Position numbers and translations under genes: made by a program
In this document: one piece after another, positions 1-4,627 of the stretch
How the letters are laid out: each line of letters starts with the position of its first letter
How positions within the stretch are numbered: position 1 is the first letter of the stretch
The notes under the pieces: model-generated
The model's input: only the letters and a program-made list of their open reading frames with translations
What the model was told of the DNA's origin: nothing
The model's database searches: none
Assembly (NCBI GenBank): GCA_021839785.1
Contig: JAKCAB010000143.1
Coordinates: 1 to 6,718 of the forward strand
Origin: a bacterium
GTDB lineage: Bacteria > Verrucomicrobiota > Verrucomicrobiae > Limisphaerales > J093
Length of the DNA: 6,718 bases
Direction: 5' to 3'

Positions 1-73
1 CGAACCGCGGCAGCACCCACTTAATAAGCACAAACCAAACCGCCACCACGCCGATGAAGTAAACGATGTCCAT
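1..73 (-). CDS. N-terminus of a small hypothetical membrane protein (runs off the window)
   Basis: An ATG at 73-71 on the minus strand opens a frame that stays open to the window edge, giving 24 residues. It begins MDIVYFIGVV and continues as a hydrophobic stretch rich in V, F, W and I, with a lone Lys near residue 18 and a VLPRF segment at the edge. This is typical of an N-terminal transmembrane helix. The frame is closed upstream by a TGA at 124-122, and a GTG at 85-83 is a possible earlier start. I see no Shine-Dalgarno motif. The gene is divergent from rph across about 174 bases. The family is not recognised and the rest of the protein lies outside the window. The short length limits confidence. 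Confidence 0.5.
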   Translation of the reverse strand, partial: MDIVYFIGVVAVWFVLIKWVLPRF

Positions 74-212
74 AAAAGCGGCCACGCCGCGCGCCCAAAG
101 ATGCGCCCGGCGCAGCGAAACTCAACTCCCAAACCACGTCCGGCCCACGCCGCCCAGCGTCGATCCGGGCGCGCCAGAGCGCTGTCGCCTCCCGACCGCC
201 GGCATTTCGCCG

Positions 213-241
213 TTGCCCCCCTCGTCTGCCGATCCTAGCCT
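213..241 (+). promoter_or_regulatory. Candidate leaderless promoter of rph
   Basis: TTGCCC (213-218), a 17-base spacer and TAGCCT (236-241) lie exactly 6 bases before the GTG start at 248. A transcription start about 7 bases after the -10 would fall on the G of the start codon. The -10 match to TATAAT is weak (T, A and final T), so the call rests on the same geometry recurring at three other genes here. The TAG inside the hexamer is also the in-frame stop that closes the rph frame upstream. Confidence 0.4.
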
Positions 242-247
242 GCGCGC

Positions 248-1018
248 GTGGATTCGACCGCTTCATCCGCTTCGCCCGCGCAATCCCCGACCGGCCGGCC
301 CGATGGCCGCCGGGCGGACGAACTGCGTCCGTTACGCTTCCAAAACGGCATTGCGCCGCACGCCGCCGGCTCGACCCTGATCGAATGTGGCAACACCCGC
401 GTCATCTGCGCGGTGACCGTCGATAACGTGGTGCCACGCTGGATGAAGGAGCAAGGCGTCGAAGGCGGCTGGCTGACTTCCGAGTACTCGATGCTGCCGT
501 ACTCGACCCTCGGCCGGAAGCCGCGTGACATTTCCAAAGGCAAACTCGACGGCCGCTCCCAGGAAATCCAGCGCTTGATCGGCCGGGCGATGCGCGCCGC
601 CGTGGACCTGAAAAAGCTGGGCACGCGAACGCTCTGGGTGGATTGCGATGTGTTGCAAGCCGACGGCGGCACCCGCACCGCCGCGATCACGGGCAGTTAC
701 GTGGCCCTGGCGCTGGCGATCCAGAAACTCCAGGCCGCGGGCGAACTCGACAACGATCCGTTGATCACACCGGTCGCCGCCGTGAGCGTTGGCGTCGTAG
801 CCGGCGAACCCACGCTGGACTTGAATTACGTCGAAGACGCCAGCGCCGAAGTGGACTTGAATCTCGTGATGACCGGCGCGGGCGCGTTCGTGGAGGTGCA
901 GGGCACCGGCGAAAAAGGCACGTTCAGCGACGCGCAACTGGCGGCGTTGCTGGCGCTGGGCCGGGCCGGGATTGCCCAACTGCTCGCCGCCCAGCAAGCC
1001 GCTTTGAAAGCCGCGTAG
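248..1018 (+). CDS. rph: Ribonuclease PH (3'-5' phosphorolytic exoribonuclease)
   Basis: RNase PH trims the 3' ends of tRNA precursors in the cytoplasm, using inorganic phosphate and releasing nucleoside diphosphates. It normally works as a hexamer. The 256-residue product matches the family along its length. It has the N-terminal GRPDGRRADELRP (16-28), the segment WLTSEYSMLP (75-84), IQRLIGRAMRAAVDL (107-121), the phosphate-binding loop DVLQADGGTRTA (134-145), and the acidic stretch DLNYVEDASAEVDLN (191-205) near the metal/active site. The family is usually about 240 residues, so the first ~15 (Ser/Ala/Pro-rich) are an extension. GTG at 248 is the only plausible start: an in-frame TAG lies at 236-238 and no ATG occurs before the conserved core. 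No Shine-Dalgarno is present; a TAnnnT hexamer 6 bases upstream suggests leaderless translation. The next gene starts 22 bases after the stop. Confidence 0.95.
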   Translation: MDSTASSASPAQSPTGRPDGRRADELRPLRFQNGIAPHAAGSTLIECGNTRVICAVTVDNVVPRWMKEQGVEGGWLTSEYSMLPYSTLGRKPRDISKGKLDGRSQEIQRLIGRAMRAAVDLKKLGTRTLWVDCDVLQADGGTRTAAITGSYVALALAIQKLQAAGELDNDPLITPVAAVSVGVVAGEPTLDLNYVEDASAEVDLNLVMTGAGAFVEVQGTGEKGTFSDAQLAALLALGRAGIAQLLAAQQAALKAA

Positions 1019-1040
1019 CGAATCGCTCCGTTTTTTGCTG

Positions 1041-1667
1041 ATGAGCAAGCCGAAGCCCACCCGCTTTTATTTCATCCGCCACGGCGAAGTCGAAGCGCGT
1101 TACCAGCGCGTCTTTGGCGGTCGCCTCGATATCGATCTTTCTCCGCGTGGCGTGGAACAAGCCGAGCACGTGGCCGCGCATCTGCGCGACACACATTTCG
1201 ACGCCGTCTTTGCCAGCCCGATGAAGCGTGCCCAGCGCACGCTGGCGCCGCTCGCGGCGACCAATGGCTACCAACCGGTCACGCTGCCGGGCCTGCGCGA
1301 AGTCGATTTCGGCGCTTGGACCGGCTTTACGTGGGAAGAGGTCAAGGAACGCTTCGGCCAAAGCGCCTTCGACTGGCTGCGCGAATTGGACCGCGGCGGC
1401 ATCCCCGAGGCGGAACCCGCCGCCGATTACCGCCGTCGCGTCGCCGGCTGCCTCGATGAAATTTTGAAGCGCCACACCAGCCAAACCGTGGCTGTGGTTT
1501 GCCACGGCGGCGTCATTCGCATGGCGCTGGCGCACCTGCTGGAATTGCCGCTGCCCAAGCTGGCGCACTTCGAAATCGACTACGCCAGCATCACGGTGGT
1601 GGACCACCGCCCCGCGCGGCCGGAGGTGCAGTTGCTCAACTTCACCCCATGGCGGAACCGCCTGTAA
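1041..1667 (+). CDS. Histidine phosphatase superfamily protein (CobC/GpmB-like)
   Basis: This 208-residue cytoplasmic enzyme belongs to the phosphoglycerate-mutase-like (histidine phosphatase) superfamily, which removes phosphate through a phosphohistidine intermediate. Visible catalytic elements are FIRHGE (11-16, nucleophile His14), Arg63 in ASPMKRAQRT, the acid in LREVDFGAWTG (85-95, Glu87), and the second His in VCHGG (153-157, His155). The LREVDFGAW...WEEV pattern resembles alpha-ribazole phosphatase (CobC) and GpmB-type enzymes, but no cobalamin genes are nearby, so the substrate is not assigned. I chose the ATG at 1041 over an in-frame TTG at 1035. It sits 22 bases after rph with no SD motif, and its 3' end overlaps prmA by 19 bases, which implies cotranscription and probably coupling. 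A role in nucleotide or RNA metabolism beside rph is only a guess. Confidence 0.88.
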   Translation: MSKPKPTRFYFIRHGEVEARYQRVFGGRLDIDLSPRGVEQAEHVAAHLRDTHFDAVFASPMKRAQRTLAPLAATNGYQPVTLPGLREVDFGAWTGFTWEEVKERFGQSAFDWLRELDRGGIPEAEPAADYRRRVAGCLDEILKRHTSQTVAVVCHGGVIRMALAHLLELPLPKLAHFEIDYASITVVDHRPARPEVQLLNFTPWRNRL

Positions 1668-2557
1668 CGCGCGGCGACCTGTTGAAGGTCACCGTCAGCA
1701 CCCCAGTCGAGGCCGAGGAAGCCGTGGCCGCCTTGGTCGAACGCCTGTTCCGCCAGCCGCCGGCGCTCTACACCCACGAGGAAACACTGATCACCGAAGT
1801 CAGTGTTTTTCTGGATCCCAAGCCCGGCTTCAGCGCGACGCAGCGGGCACGGCTTGAGGCCGGCCTGCGCCGCTTGCAGGCGATGGATGTGCCGGTGGGC
1901 CGCTGGCGCCTCAAGACGACGTTGCTGCCGCATCGCAACTGGGCCGAGGCCTGGAAGCGCCATTTCAAACCGCTGGCCATCGGCGAGGCGCTGCTGGTCA
2001 AACCCACCTGGAGCCGACGCGCGGCTTTGCCCGGCCAGGCGGAGGTGCTGCTCGACCCCGGCCTGAGCTTCGGCACCGGCCACCATCCGACCACGGCGTT
2101 CTGTCTGGAACAGGTGGCGGCCTGCCGCGCCGCGGGCGCGTCGTTCCTGGACATCGGCACCGGCTCGGGGATTCTCGCCATCGCCGCGGCCAAGCTGGGT
2201 TACTCGCCCGTCGAGGCATTCGACTTCGATCCCGAGGCGGTAAAGGTCGCGAAGGCGAACGCGGACCTGAATGGCGTGCGCCGACAGGTGCGAATCGAAC
2301 GTCGCGACCTGCGGCGTCTGCCGGTCAGCACCGCGCGGCAGTTCGATCTGGTTTGCGCCAACCTGCTCGCCAACCTGTCGATCGAACAGGCGGCGCGCAT
2401 CGCCTACCGCGTCGCCACGGGAGTAACGCTGGTCCTGGCGGGCATTTTGGCCACCGAGTTCGACGAGGTTGCCCGCGCCTACGGCGAACGGGGCTGGAAG
2501 TTGGTCGCAGACCGCCACGTCAAGGAATGGCGCTCCGGGGCGTTTCGGCGGACTTGA
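1649..2557 (+). CDS. prmA: Ribosomal protein L11 methyltransferase
   Basis: PrmA is a SAM-dependent enzyme that trimethylates ribosomal protein L11. The 302-residue product has an N-terminal substrate-recognition region (about 1-110, with LPHRNWAEAWKRHFKPL around 93-109) and a C-terminal Rossmann-like methyltransferase domain. The family hallmark LDPGLSFGTGHHPTT is at 135-149, motif I FLDIGTGSGIL at 166-176, the acidic FDFDP at 191-195 and the ANLLANL loop at 237-243. Length is normal for PrmA. ATG 1649 gives the canonical N-terminus; a far upstream in-frame ATG at 1499 would only translate the phosphatase gene out of frame. A GGAGGT at 1622-1627 is too far (21 bases) to serve as an ordinary SD. 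The start overlaps the preceding gene by 19 bases. The last ~30 codons are duplicated downstream at 3318-3402, beyond the toxin-antitoxin module, so this 3' end may have been replaced by insertion. Confidence 0.95.
   Translation: MAEPPVTRGDLLKVTVSTPVEAEEAVAALVERLFRQPPALYTHEETLITEVSVFLDPKPGFSATQRARLEAGLRRLQAMDVPVGRWRLKTTLLPHRNWAEAWKRHFKPLAIGEALLVKPTWSRRAALPGQAEVLLDPGLSFGTGHHPTTAFCLEQVAACRAAGASFLDIGTGSGILAIAAAKLGYSPVEAFDFDPEAVKVAKANADLNGVRRQVRIERRDLRRLPVSTARQFDLVCANLLANLSIEQAARIAYRVATGVTLVLAGILATEFDEVARAYGERGWKLVADRHVKEWRSGAFRRT
2461..2545 (+). repeat. prmA 3'-end repeat, copy A (inside functional prmA)
   Basis: These 85 bases encode PrmA residues 272-299 and match 3318-3402 at 78 of 85 positions without gaps, in direct orientation, at a constant offset of 857 bases. 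Bases 2510-2545 are identical to 3367-3402. Identity collapses immediately after 2545, ten bases before the stop codon. Upstream of 2461 a weaker match (about 18 of 26 positions) may continue. Confidence 0.93.
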
Positions 2558-2565
2558 GTTGCGGT

Positions 2566-2578
2566 TCCAAGCCTTGGA
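2566..2578. other. Short palindrome between convergent prmA and doc
   Basis: TCCAAG-C-CTTGGA is a perfect 6-base inverted repeat around one central base in the 51-base gap between the prmA and doc stops. A one-base loop would force the inner pairs open and no T-run follows on either strand, so it is not a convincing intrinsic terminator. An 8-base direct repeat, CTTGAGTT, occurs at 2553-2560 and 2598-2605 around it. Confidence 0.3.
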
Positions 2579-2608
2579 GGCGCGAAAGGCAGCGAAGCTT
2601 GAGTTCGT

Positions 2609-3016
2609 TTACGCATCTTTCGGCAGCAATTTCCGGAGACGGTCGGTGGCCGCGTCGCGGTCAATCGTGCCGGCCGTGACCGCCAACGAGAGGTTTTCCC
2701 AACCCGGCCCGTCGGCCTTGGTCTCAATGCCGTTGAGCCGCAGGAAAACGATGCACGTGCCCAGCGCCACCCGTTTGTTGCCGTCAACGAACGGGTGGTT
2801 CCGGCAAAGGTAGAACAGATACGCCGCCGCCACTTCCGCCAGATCGCGGTAAGGCGACCGGCCGCCCAGCGTCGCTTGGGGCGCGGCCACGGCTGATTCC
2901 AGCAAGGCCATCTCCCGTACGCCATCCGCACCGCCGAAGCGGGCGATGACTTCGGCATGAATCTCCCGCACGATGTCCACCGTGAGGTGGAAACAGTTGT
3001 CCGGCGTGGCGCTCAC
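2609..3016 (-). CDS. doc: Doc-family (death-on-curing, Fic-fold) toxin
   Basis: Doc toxins are small Fic-fold proteins. The characterised phage P1 Doc phosphorylates elongation factor EF-Tu and so stops translation until its antitoxin neutralises it. This 135-residue protein shows the Doc layout: GGADGVREMALLESAVAAPQ at 28-47, a helical AAAYLFYLCRN segment (63-73) and the active-site motif HPFVDGNKR at 74-82 with His74, Asp78, Asn80, Lys81 and Arg82, so the catalytic site looks intact. The start is GTG at 3016-3014, overlapping the antitoxin stop as GTGA, which implies translational coupling. An SD-like AAGAGG (minus strand, 3027-3022) lies 5 bases before it. Its 3' end converges on prmA 51 bases away. 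The Fic motif and length make the family secure; the target in this organism is inferred. The gene and its partner are bracketed by the duplicated prmA end. Confidence 0.92.
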   Translation of the reverse strand: MSATPDNCFHLTVDIVREIHAEVIARFGGADGVREMALLESAVAAPQATLGGRSPYRDLAEVAAAYLFYLCRNHPFVDGNKRVALGTCIVFLRLNGIETKADGPGWENLSLAVTAGTIDRDAATDRLRKLLPKDA

Positions 3017-3240
3017 GCCAGCCTCTTCAACGTCCGCGCGTAGTCCTTCATCGTGGACTTGATGACCTTCGACACCTCTTCGCGCGACGGCCGCGGCCGG
3101 ATGGGGGTGAGGGTGAGAGTGCCGCCTTCATGCACTTCCACGTTCAGCGCGTCGCCGGTCTTCAAATGCGCCAGCTCCAGCAAGGCGGCATCGAAGATGA
3201 GACCCTGCGAATTGCCGACTTTGGTGATCGTCTTGATCAT
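3013..3240 (-). CDS. AbrB/MazE/SpoVT-type antitoxin, partner of Doc
   Basis: This 75-residue protein begins MIKTITKVGNSQGLIFDAAL, the swapped-hairpin AbrB/MazE DNA-binding signature (KxGNSxGxxxP-like, with the usual Pro replaced by Phe-Asp). It continues with the LKTGDALNVEVHEGGTLTLTPI strand region to about residue 47. The basic C-terminus (about 48-75, RPRPSREEVSK...KRLA) is the part expected to wrap and inhibit the toxin. The classic Doc partner is Phd, a different fold, so this is a hybrid pairing. Antitoxin-first order and the 4-base overlap with doc fit autoregulated toxin-antitoxin operons. ATG 3240 has no SD, but a good promoter ends 6 bases upstream, predicting a leaderless transcript. 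A palindrome over the -10 is a likely autorepression site. Autoregulation and neutralisation are inferred from the family. Confidence 0.88.
   Translation of the reverse strand: MIKTITKVGNSQGLIFDAALLELAHLKTGDALNVEVHEGGTLTLTPIRPRPSREEVSKVIKSTMKDYARTLKRLA
3022..3027 (-). promoter_or_regulatory. SD-like ribosome binding site of doc
   Basis: AAGAGG on the minus strand (one mismatch to AGGAGG) ends 5 bases before the doc GTG. It lies inside the antitoxin coding region. It supports GTG 3016 as the toxin start. It is the only convincing SD-like site at proper spacing among the starts in this window. Confidence 0.5.
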
Positions 3241-3243
3241 GGC

Positions 3244-3260
3244 GTAATACTATGTTTTAC
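3244..3260. promoter_or_regulatory. Candidate AbrB-type operator over the TA promoter -10
   Basis: The 17-base sequence GTAATACTATGTTTTAC is an imperfect palindrome centred on 3252, with 6 of 8 symmetric pairs matching: GTAA/TTAC outer arms and AC/GT inner arms. It is AT-rich in a GC-rich background and overlaps the predicted -10. That is where AbrB/MazE antitoxins commonly bind to repress their own operon. Binding itself is inferred. Confidence 0.5.
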
Positions 3261-3274
3261 GTGTGGGCCGTCAA
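3247..3274 (-). promoter_or_regulatory. Promoter of the antitoxin-doc operon, predicted leaderless
   Basis: On the minus strand, TTGACG (3274-3269, 5 of 6 to the -35 consensus) is followed by a 16-base spacer and TAGTAT (3252-3247, 4 of 6 to TATAAT). The start ATG begins 6 bases further on, so the expected transcription start is the A of ATG at 3240. This is the best promoter match in the window. The upstream -35 side abuts the prmA remnant. Confidence 0.6.
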
Positions 3275-3315
3275 GCTGGCAGGACACCGGCGGGGGCTGC
3301 ATTCGGGCCGTTGGG

Positions 3316-3417
3316 ATCAACGAGGTTGCATGCGCTTACGGCGAACGGGGCGGGAAGTTGATCGCGGACCGCCACGTCAAGGAATGGCGCTCCGGGGCGT
3401 TTTGCAGAGCAAGGTGA
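3316..3417 (+). pseudogene. prmA: Headless remnant of prmA (C-terminal codons only)
   Basis: Read in the prmA frame, this stretch gives INEVACAYGERGGKLIAD followed by RHVKEWRSGAF, matching PrmA residues 271-299. It then diverges as CRAR and reaches its own TGA at 3415-3417, one codon later than in the intact gene. Changes from the intact copy are D272N, R276C, W283G and V286I. No methyltransferase motifs precede it, so it cannot be functional. A weaker match to prmA codons for about residues 263-270 may extend it left to about 3291. It lies between the antitoxin promoter and the nadA stop, 45 bases from the latter, as expected if it were the original prmA end facing nadA before the toxin-antitoxin module came between. 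Confidence 0.85.
3318..3402 (+). repeat. prmA 3'-end repeat, copy B (displaced)
   Basis: This is the second copy of the prmA 3' segment, 78 of 85 bases identical to 2461-2545 in the same orientation, with 36 identical bases at its right end (3367-3402). The seven differences include no indel and none at second codon positions. Four are at first positions and three at third positions (silent). Confidence 0.93.
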
Positions 3418-3462
3418 TTTGGCCGGACCGGACAGAAATCGTCGGCGCGGTTGCCCGTCAAA

Positions 3463-4488
3463 TCAAGGCCGGGCCGAGATTTCGAGCATCCGCTCGATGG
3501 GCAGGCGGGCGCGCTCGAGGATCGCCGGCTCCAGCTCGATCCGCGGCGCGAGGCGGGCCATGCAATCGCGCAGTTTTTCGAGCGTATTCAACTTCATGTA
3601 CTTGCACTCGCTGCACCGGCAGTGGTCGGAAGGCATCCGCAGCGCATCGAAGACCGGCGTGCAGATAAACTCCTTGCCGGGGCACTCCTTTTGCATGCGG
3701 TGGATGATGCCGGACTCGGTGACCACCACGAACCGCTGCGCCGGGCTGTTCCGGCAATAGGTGATCATCTTTTCGGTCGAGCACACCTCGTCCGCCAGGT
3801 CGCGCACCTCGCGCAGGCTTTCGGGGTGGACGACCACCTTCGCGTCTGGAAACCGCGCGCGCAGGCGCAGGATGCTGTCGCGCCGGAACTCGACGTGCGC
3901 GTAACAATTGCCGCGCCACAAAGTCATCGGCCGGCCGGTGCTTTCCATCACCCATTGCCCGAGGTTTTCGTCCGGGACGAACAGGAGGTCGCGCTCGGCC
4001 GGCGCGGCGCGGACGATCTTCTCCGCGTTGCCGCTGGTGCAAATGACGTCGCTGAGCGCCTTCACGGCGGCGGAGCAGTTGATGTAGGCGATGGTCCAGA
4101 AATTCGGGTTCGTGGCCTGAAGCTCGGCCAGCTTGTCGGCGGGACAACTCTCCTCGAGCGAGCAGCCCGCGTCCTTGTCGGGCAGGACGACGAGCTTGCC
4201 GGGGTTCAGAATCTTCGCGGTTTCGGCCATGAAATGCACGCCGCAGAAGACGATCACATCCGCGCTGGTCCGGGCGGCCTGTTGGGACAATCCGAGCGAA
4301 TCGCCGACGTAATCCGCCAGGTCCTGGATTTCGGGCACCTGGTAGTTGTGGGCGAGGATCACGGCGTTGAGCTTGCGTTTCAACGCGAGGATTTCGCGCG
4401 AAAGCGCGTCCCGCCGTTCCGGAGCCAACTGGCGCCGGGTGGGAAACCGGTCCACGCCTGCGATCACGTTGTCAGCCACATCAATCAC
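3463..4488 (-). CDS. nadA: Quinolinate synthase (NadA)
   Basis: NadA condenses iminoaspartate with dihydroxyacetone phosphate to quinolinate, the second step of de novo NAD synthesis from aspartate, using an oxygen-sensitive [4Fe-4S] cluster in the cytoplasm. The 341-residue protein shows the three pseudo-repeated domains. ILAHNYQVPEIQDLADYVGDS is at 44-64, FMAETAKIL at 86-94 and HPES at 221-224. Expected cluster ligands are Cys109 (AGCSLEESCP), Cys195 (RGNCYAHVEF) and Cys295 (CSECKYMKLN), spaced much like those of E. coli NadA. Length is normal. The start is GTG at 4488; in-frame GTGs at codons 4 and 8 are alternatives. TAACTT exactly 6 bases upstream supports 4488. No nadB or nadC is in the window. 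The gene converges on the prmA remnant and is divergent from the unknown gene at 4628. Confidence 0.95.
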   Translation of the reverse strand: MIDVADNVIAGVDRFPTRRQLAPERRDALSREILALKRKLNAVILAHNYQVPEIQDLADYVGDSLGLSQQAARTSADVIVFCGVHFMAETAKILNPGKLVVLPDKDAGCSLEESCPADKLAELQATNPNFWTIAYINCSAAVKALSDVICTSGNAEKIVRAAPAERDLLFVPDENLGQWVMESTGRPMTLWRGNCYAHVEFRRDSILRLRARFPDAKVVVHPESLREVRDLADEVCSTEKMITYCRNSPAQRFVVVTESGIIHRMQKECPGKEFICTPVFDALRMPSDHCRCSECKYMKLNTLEKLRDCMARLAPRIELEPAILERARLPIERMLEISARP

Positions 4489-4494
4489 GCCGTC

Positions 4495-4523
4495 AAGTTA
4501 GCCACCGGTGGCGGCGGGTGCAA
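4495..4523 (-). promoter_or_regulatory. Candidate leaderless promoter of nadA
   Basis: On the minus strand, TTGCAC (4523-4518), a 17-base spacer and TAACTT (4500-4495) are followed by 6 bases and the GTG at 4488. Both hexamers are weak matches. The call rests on the geometry being shared with the other transcription-unit openers here. Confidence 0.35.
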
Positions 4524-4525
4524 CC

Positions 4526-4549
4526 GTGGCCGCGCGGGGCGTGGCCGCG
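4526..4549. repeat. Tandem 9-base repeat upstream of nadA
   Basis: GTGGCCGCG occurs at 4526-4534 and again at 4541-4549, a period of 15 bases. The pair lies just upstream of the candidate nadA -35, on the far side from the gene. It could be a paired regulator site, but the sequence is GC-rich and low in complexity, so chance is possible. Confidence 0.3.
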
Positions 4550-4552
4550 GCC

Positions 4553-4568
4553 CTTGACGGCGGTCAAG
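4553..4568. promoter_or_regulatory. Palindrome in the nadA divergent region, candidate operator
   Basis: CTTGAC-GGCG-GTCAAG is a perfect inverted repeat with 6-base arms. It sits between nadA and the divergent gene, about 65 bases from nadA and 60 from the other start. Its left nine bases, CTTGACGGC, recur in inverted orientation at 4489-4497, directly against the nadA start codon. A regulator site serving one or both genes is possible; no known NAD-regulator consensus was recognised. Confidence 0.4.
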
Positions 4569-4593
4569 CGAACAACCGGTGAACAGATCGCGG

Positions 4594-4621
4594 TGGACGC
4601 CGCGCCGCAGGACCGTAACGT
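4594..4621 (+). promoter_or_regulatory. Candidate leaderless promoter of the 659-residue gene
   Basis: TGGACG (4594-4599, 4 of 6 to TTGACA), a 16-base spacer and TAACGT (4616-4621) are followed by 6 bases and the ATG at 4628. The spacing is identical to that of the antitoxin promoter. The predicted transcript starts at the A of the ATG. Confidence 0.4.
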
Positions 4622-4627
4622 CGCGGC

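Noticed and set aside
1499..1648. In-frame upstream extension of prmA from an ATG at 1499
   Set aside because: It lies wholly inside the phosphatase gene in another frame, encodes Ala/Gly/Arg-rich sequence with no PrmA similarity, and ATG 1649 gives the normal family N-terminus and length.
2566..2622. Terminator between prmA and doc
   Set aside because: The TCCAAG/CTTGGA palindrome has a one-base loop, the CGAAAG/CTTTCG pair (2583-2588 and 2617-2622) is far apart, and there is no U-tract.
3252..3300. Possible GIY-YIG nuclease start (MFYVWAVKL) next to the TA promoter
   Set aside because: Only the first few residues resemble that family. No GIY or YIG motif follows and the frame runs into the prmA remnant out of frame, so it is probably chance.
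3451..4557. Long plus-strand open frame (368 codons) across nadA
   Set aside because: It is antisense to nadA. Its composition (Ala, His, Asp, Arg rich) is the usual mirror of a GC-rich gene, and nadA carries all expected motifs.
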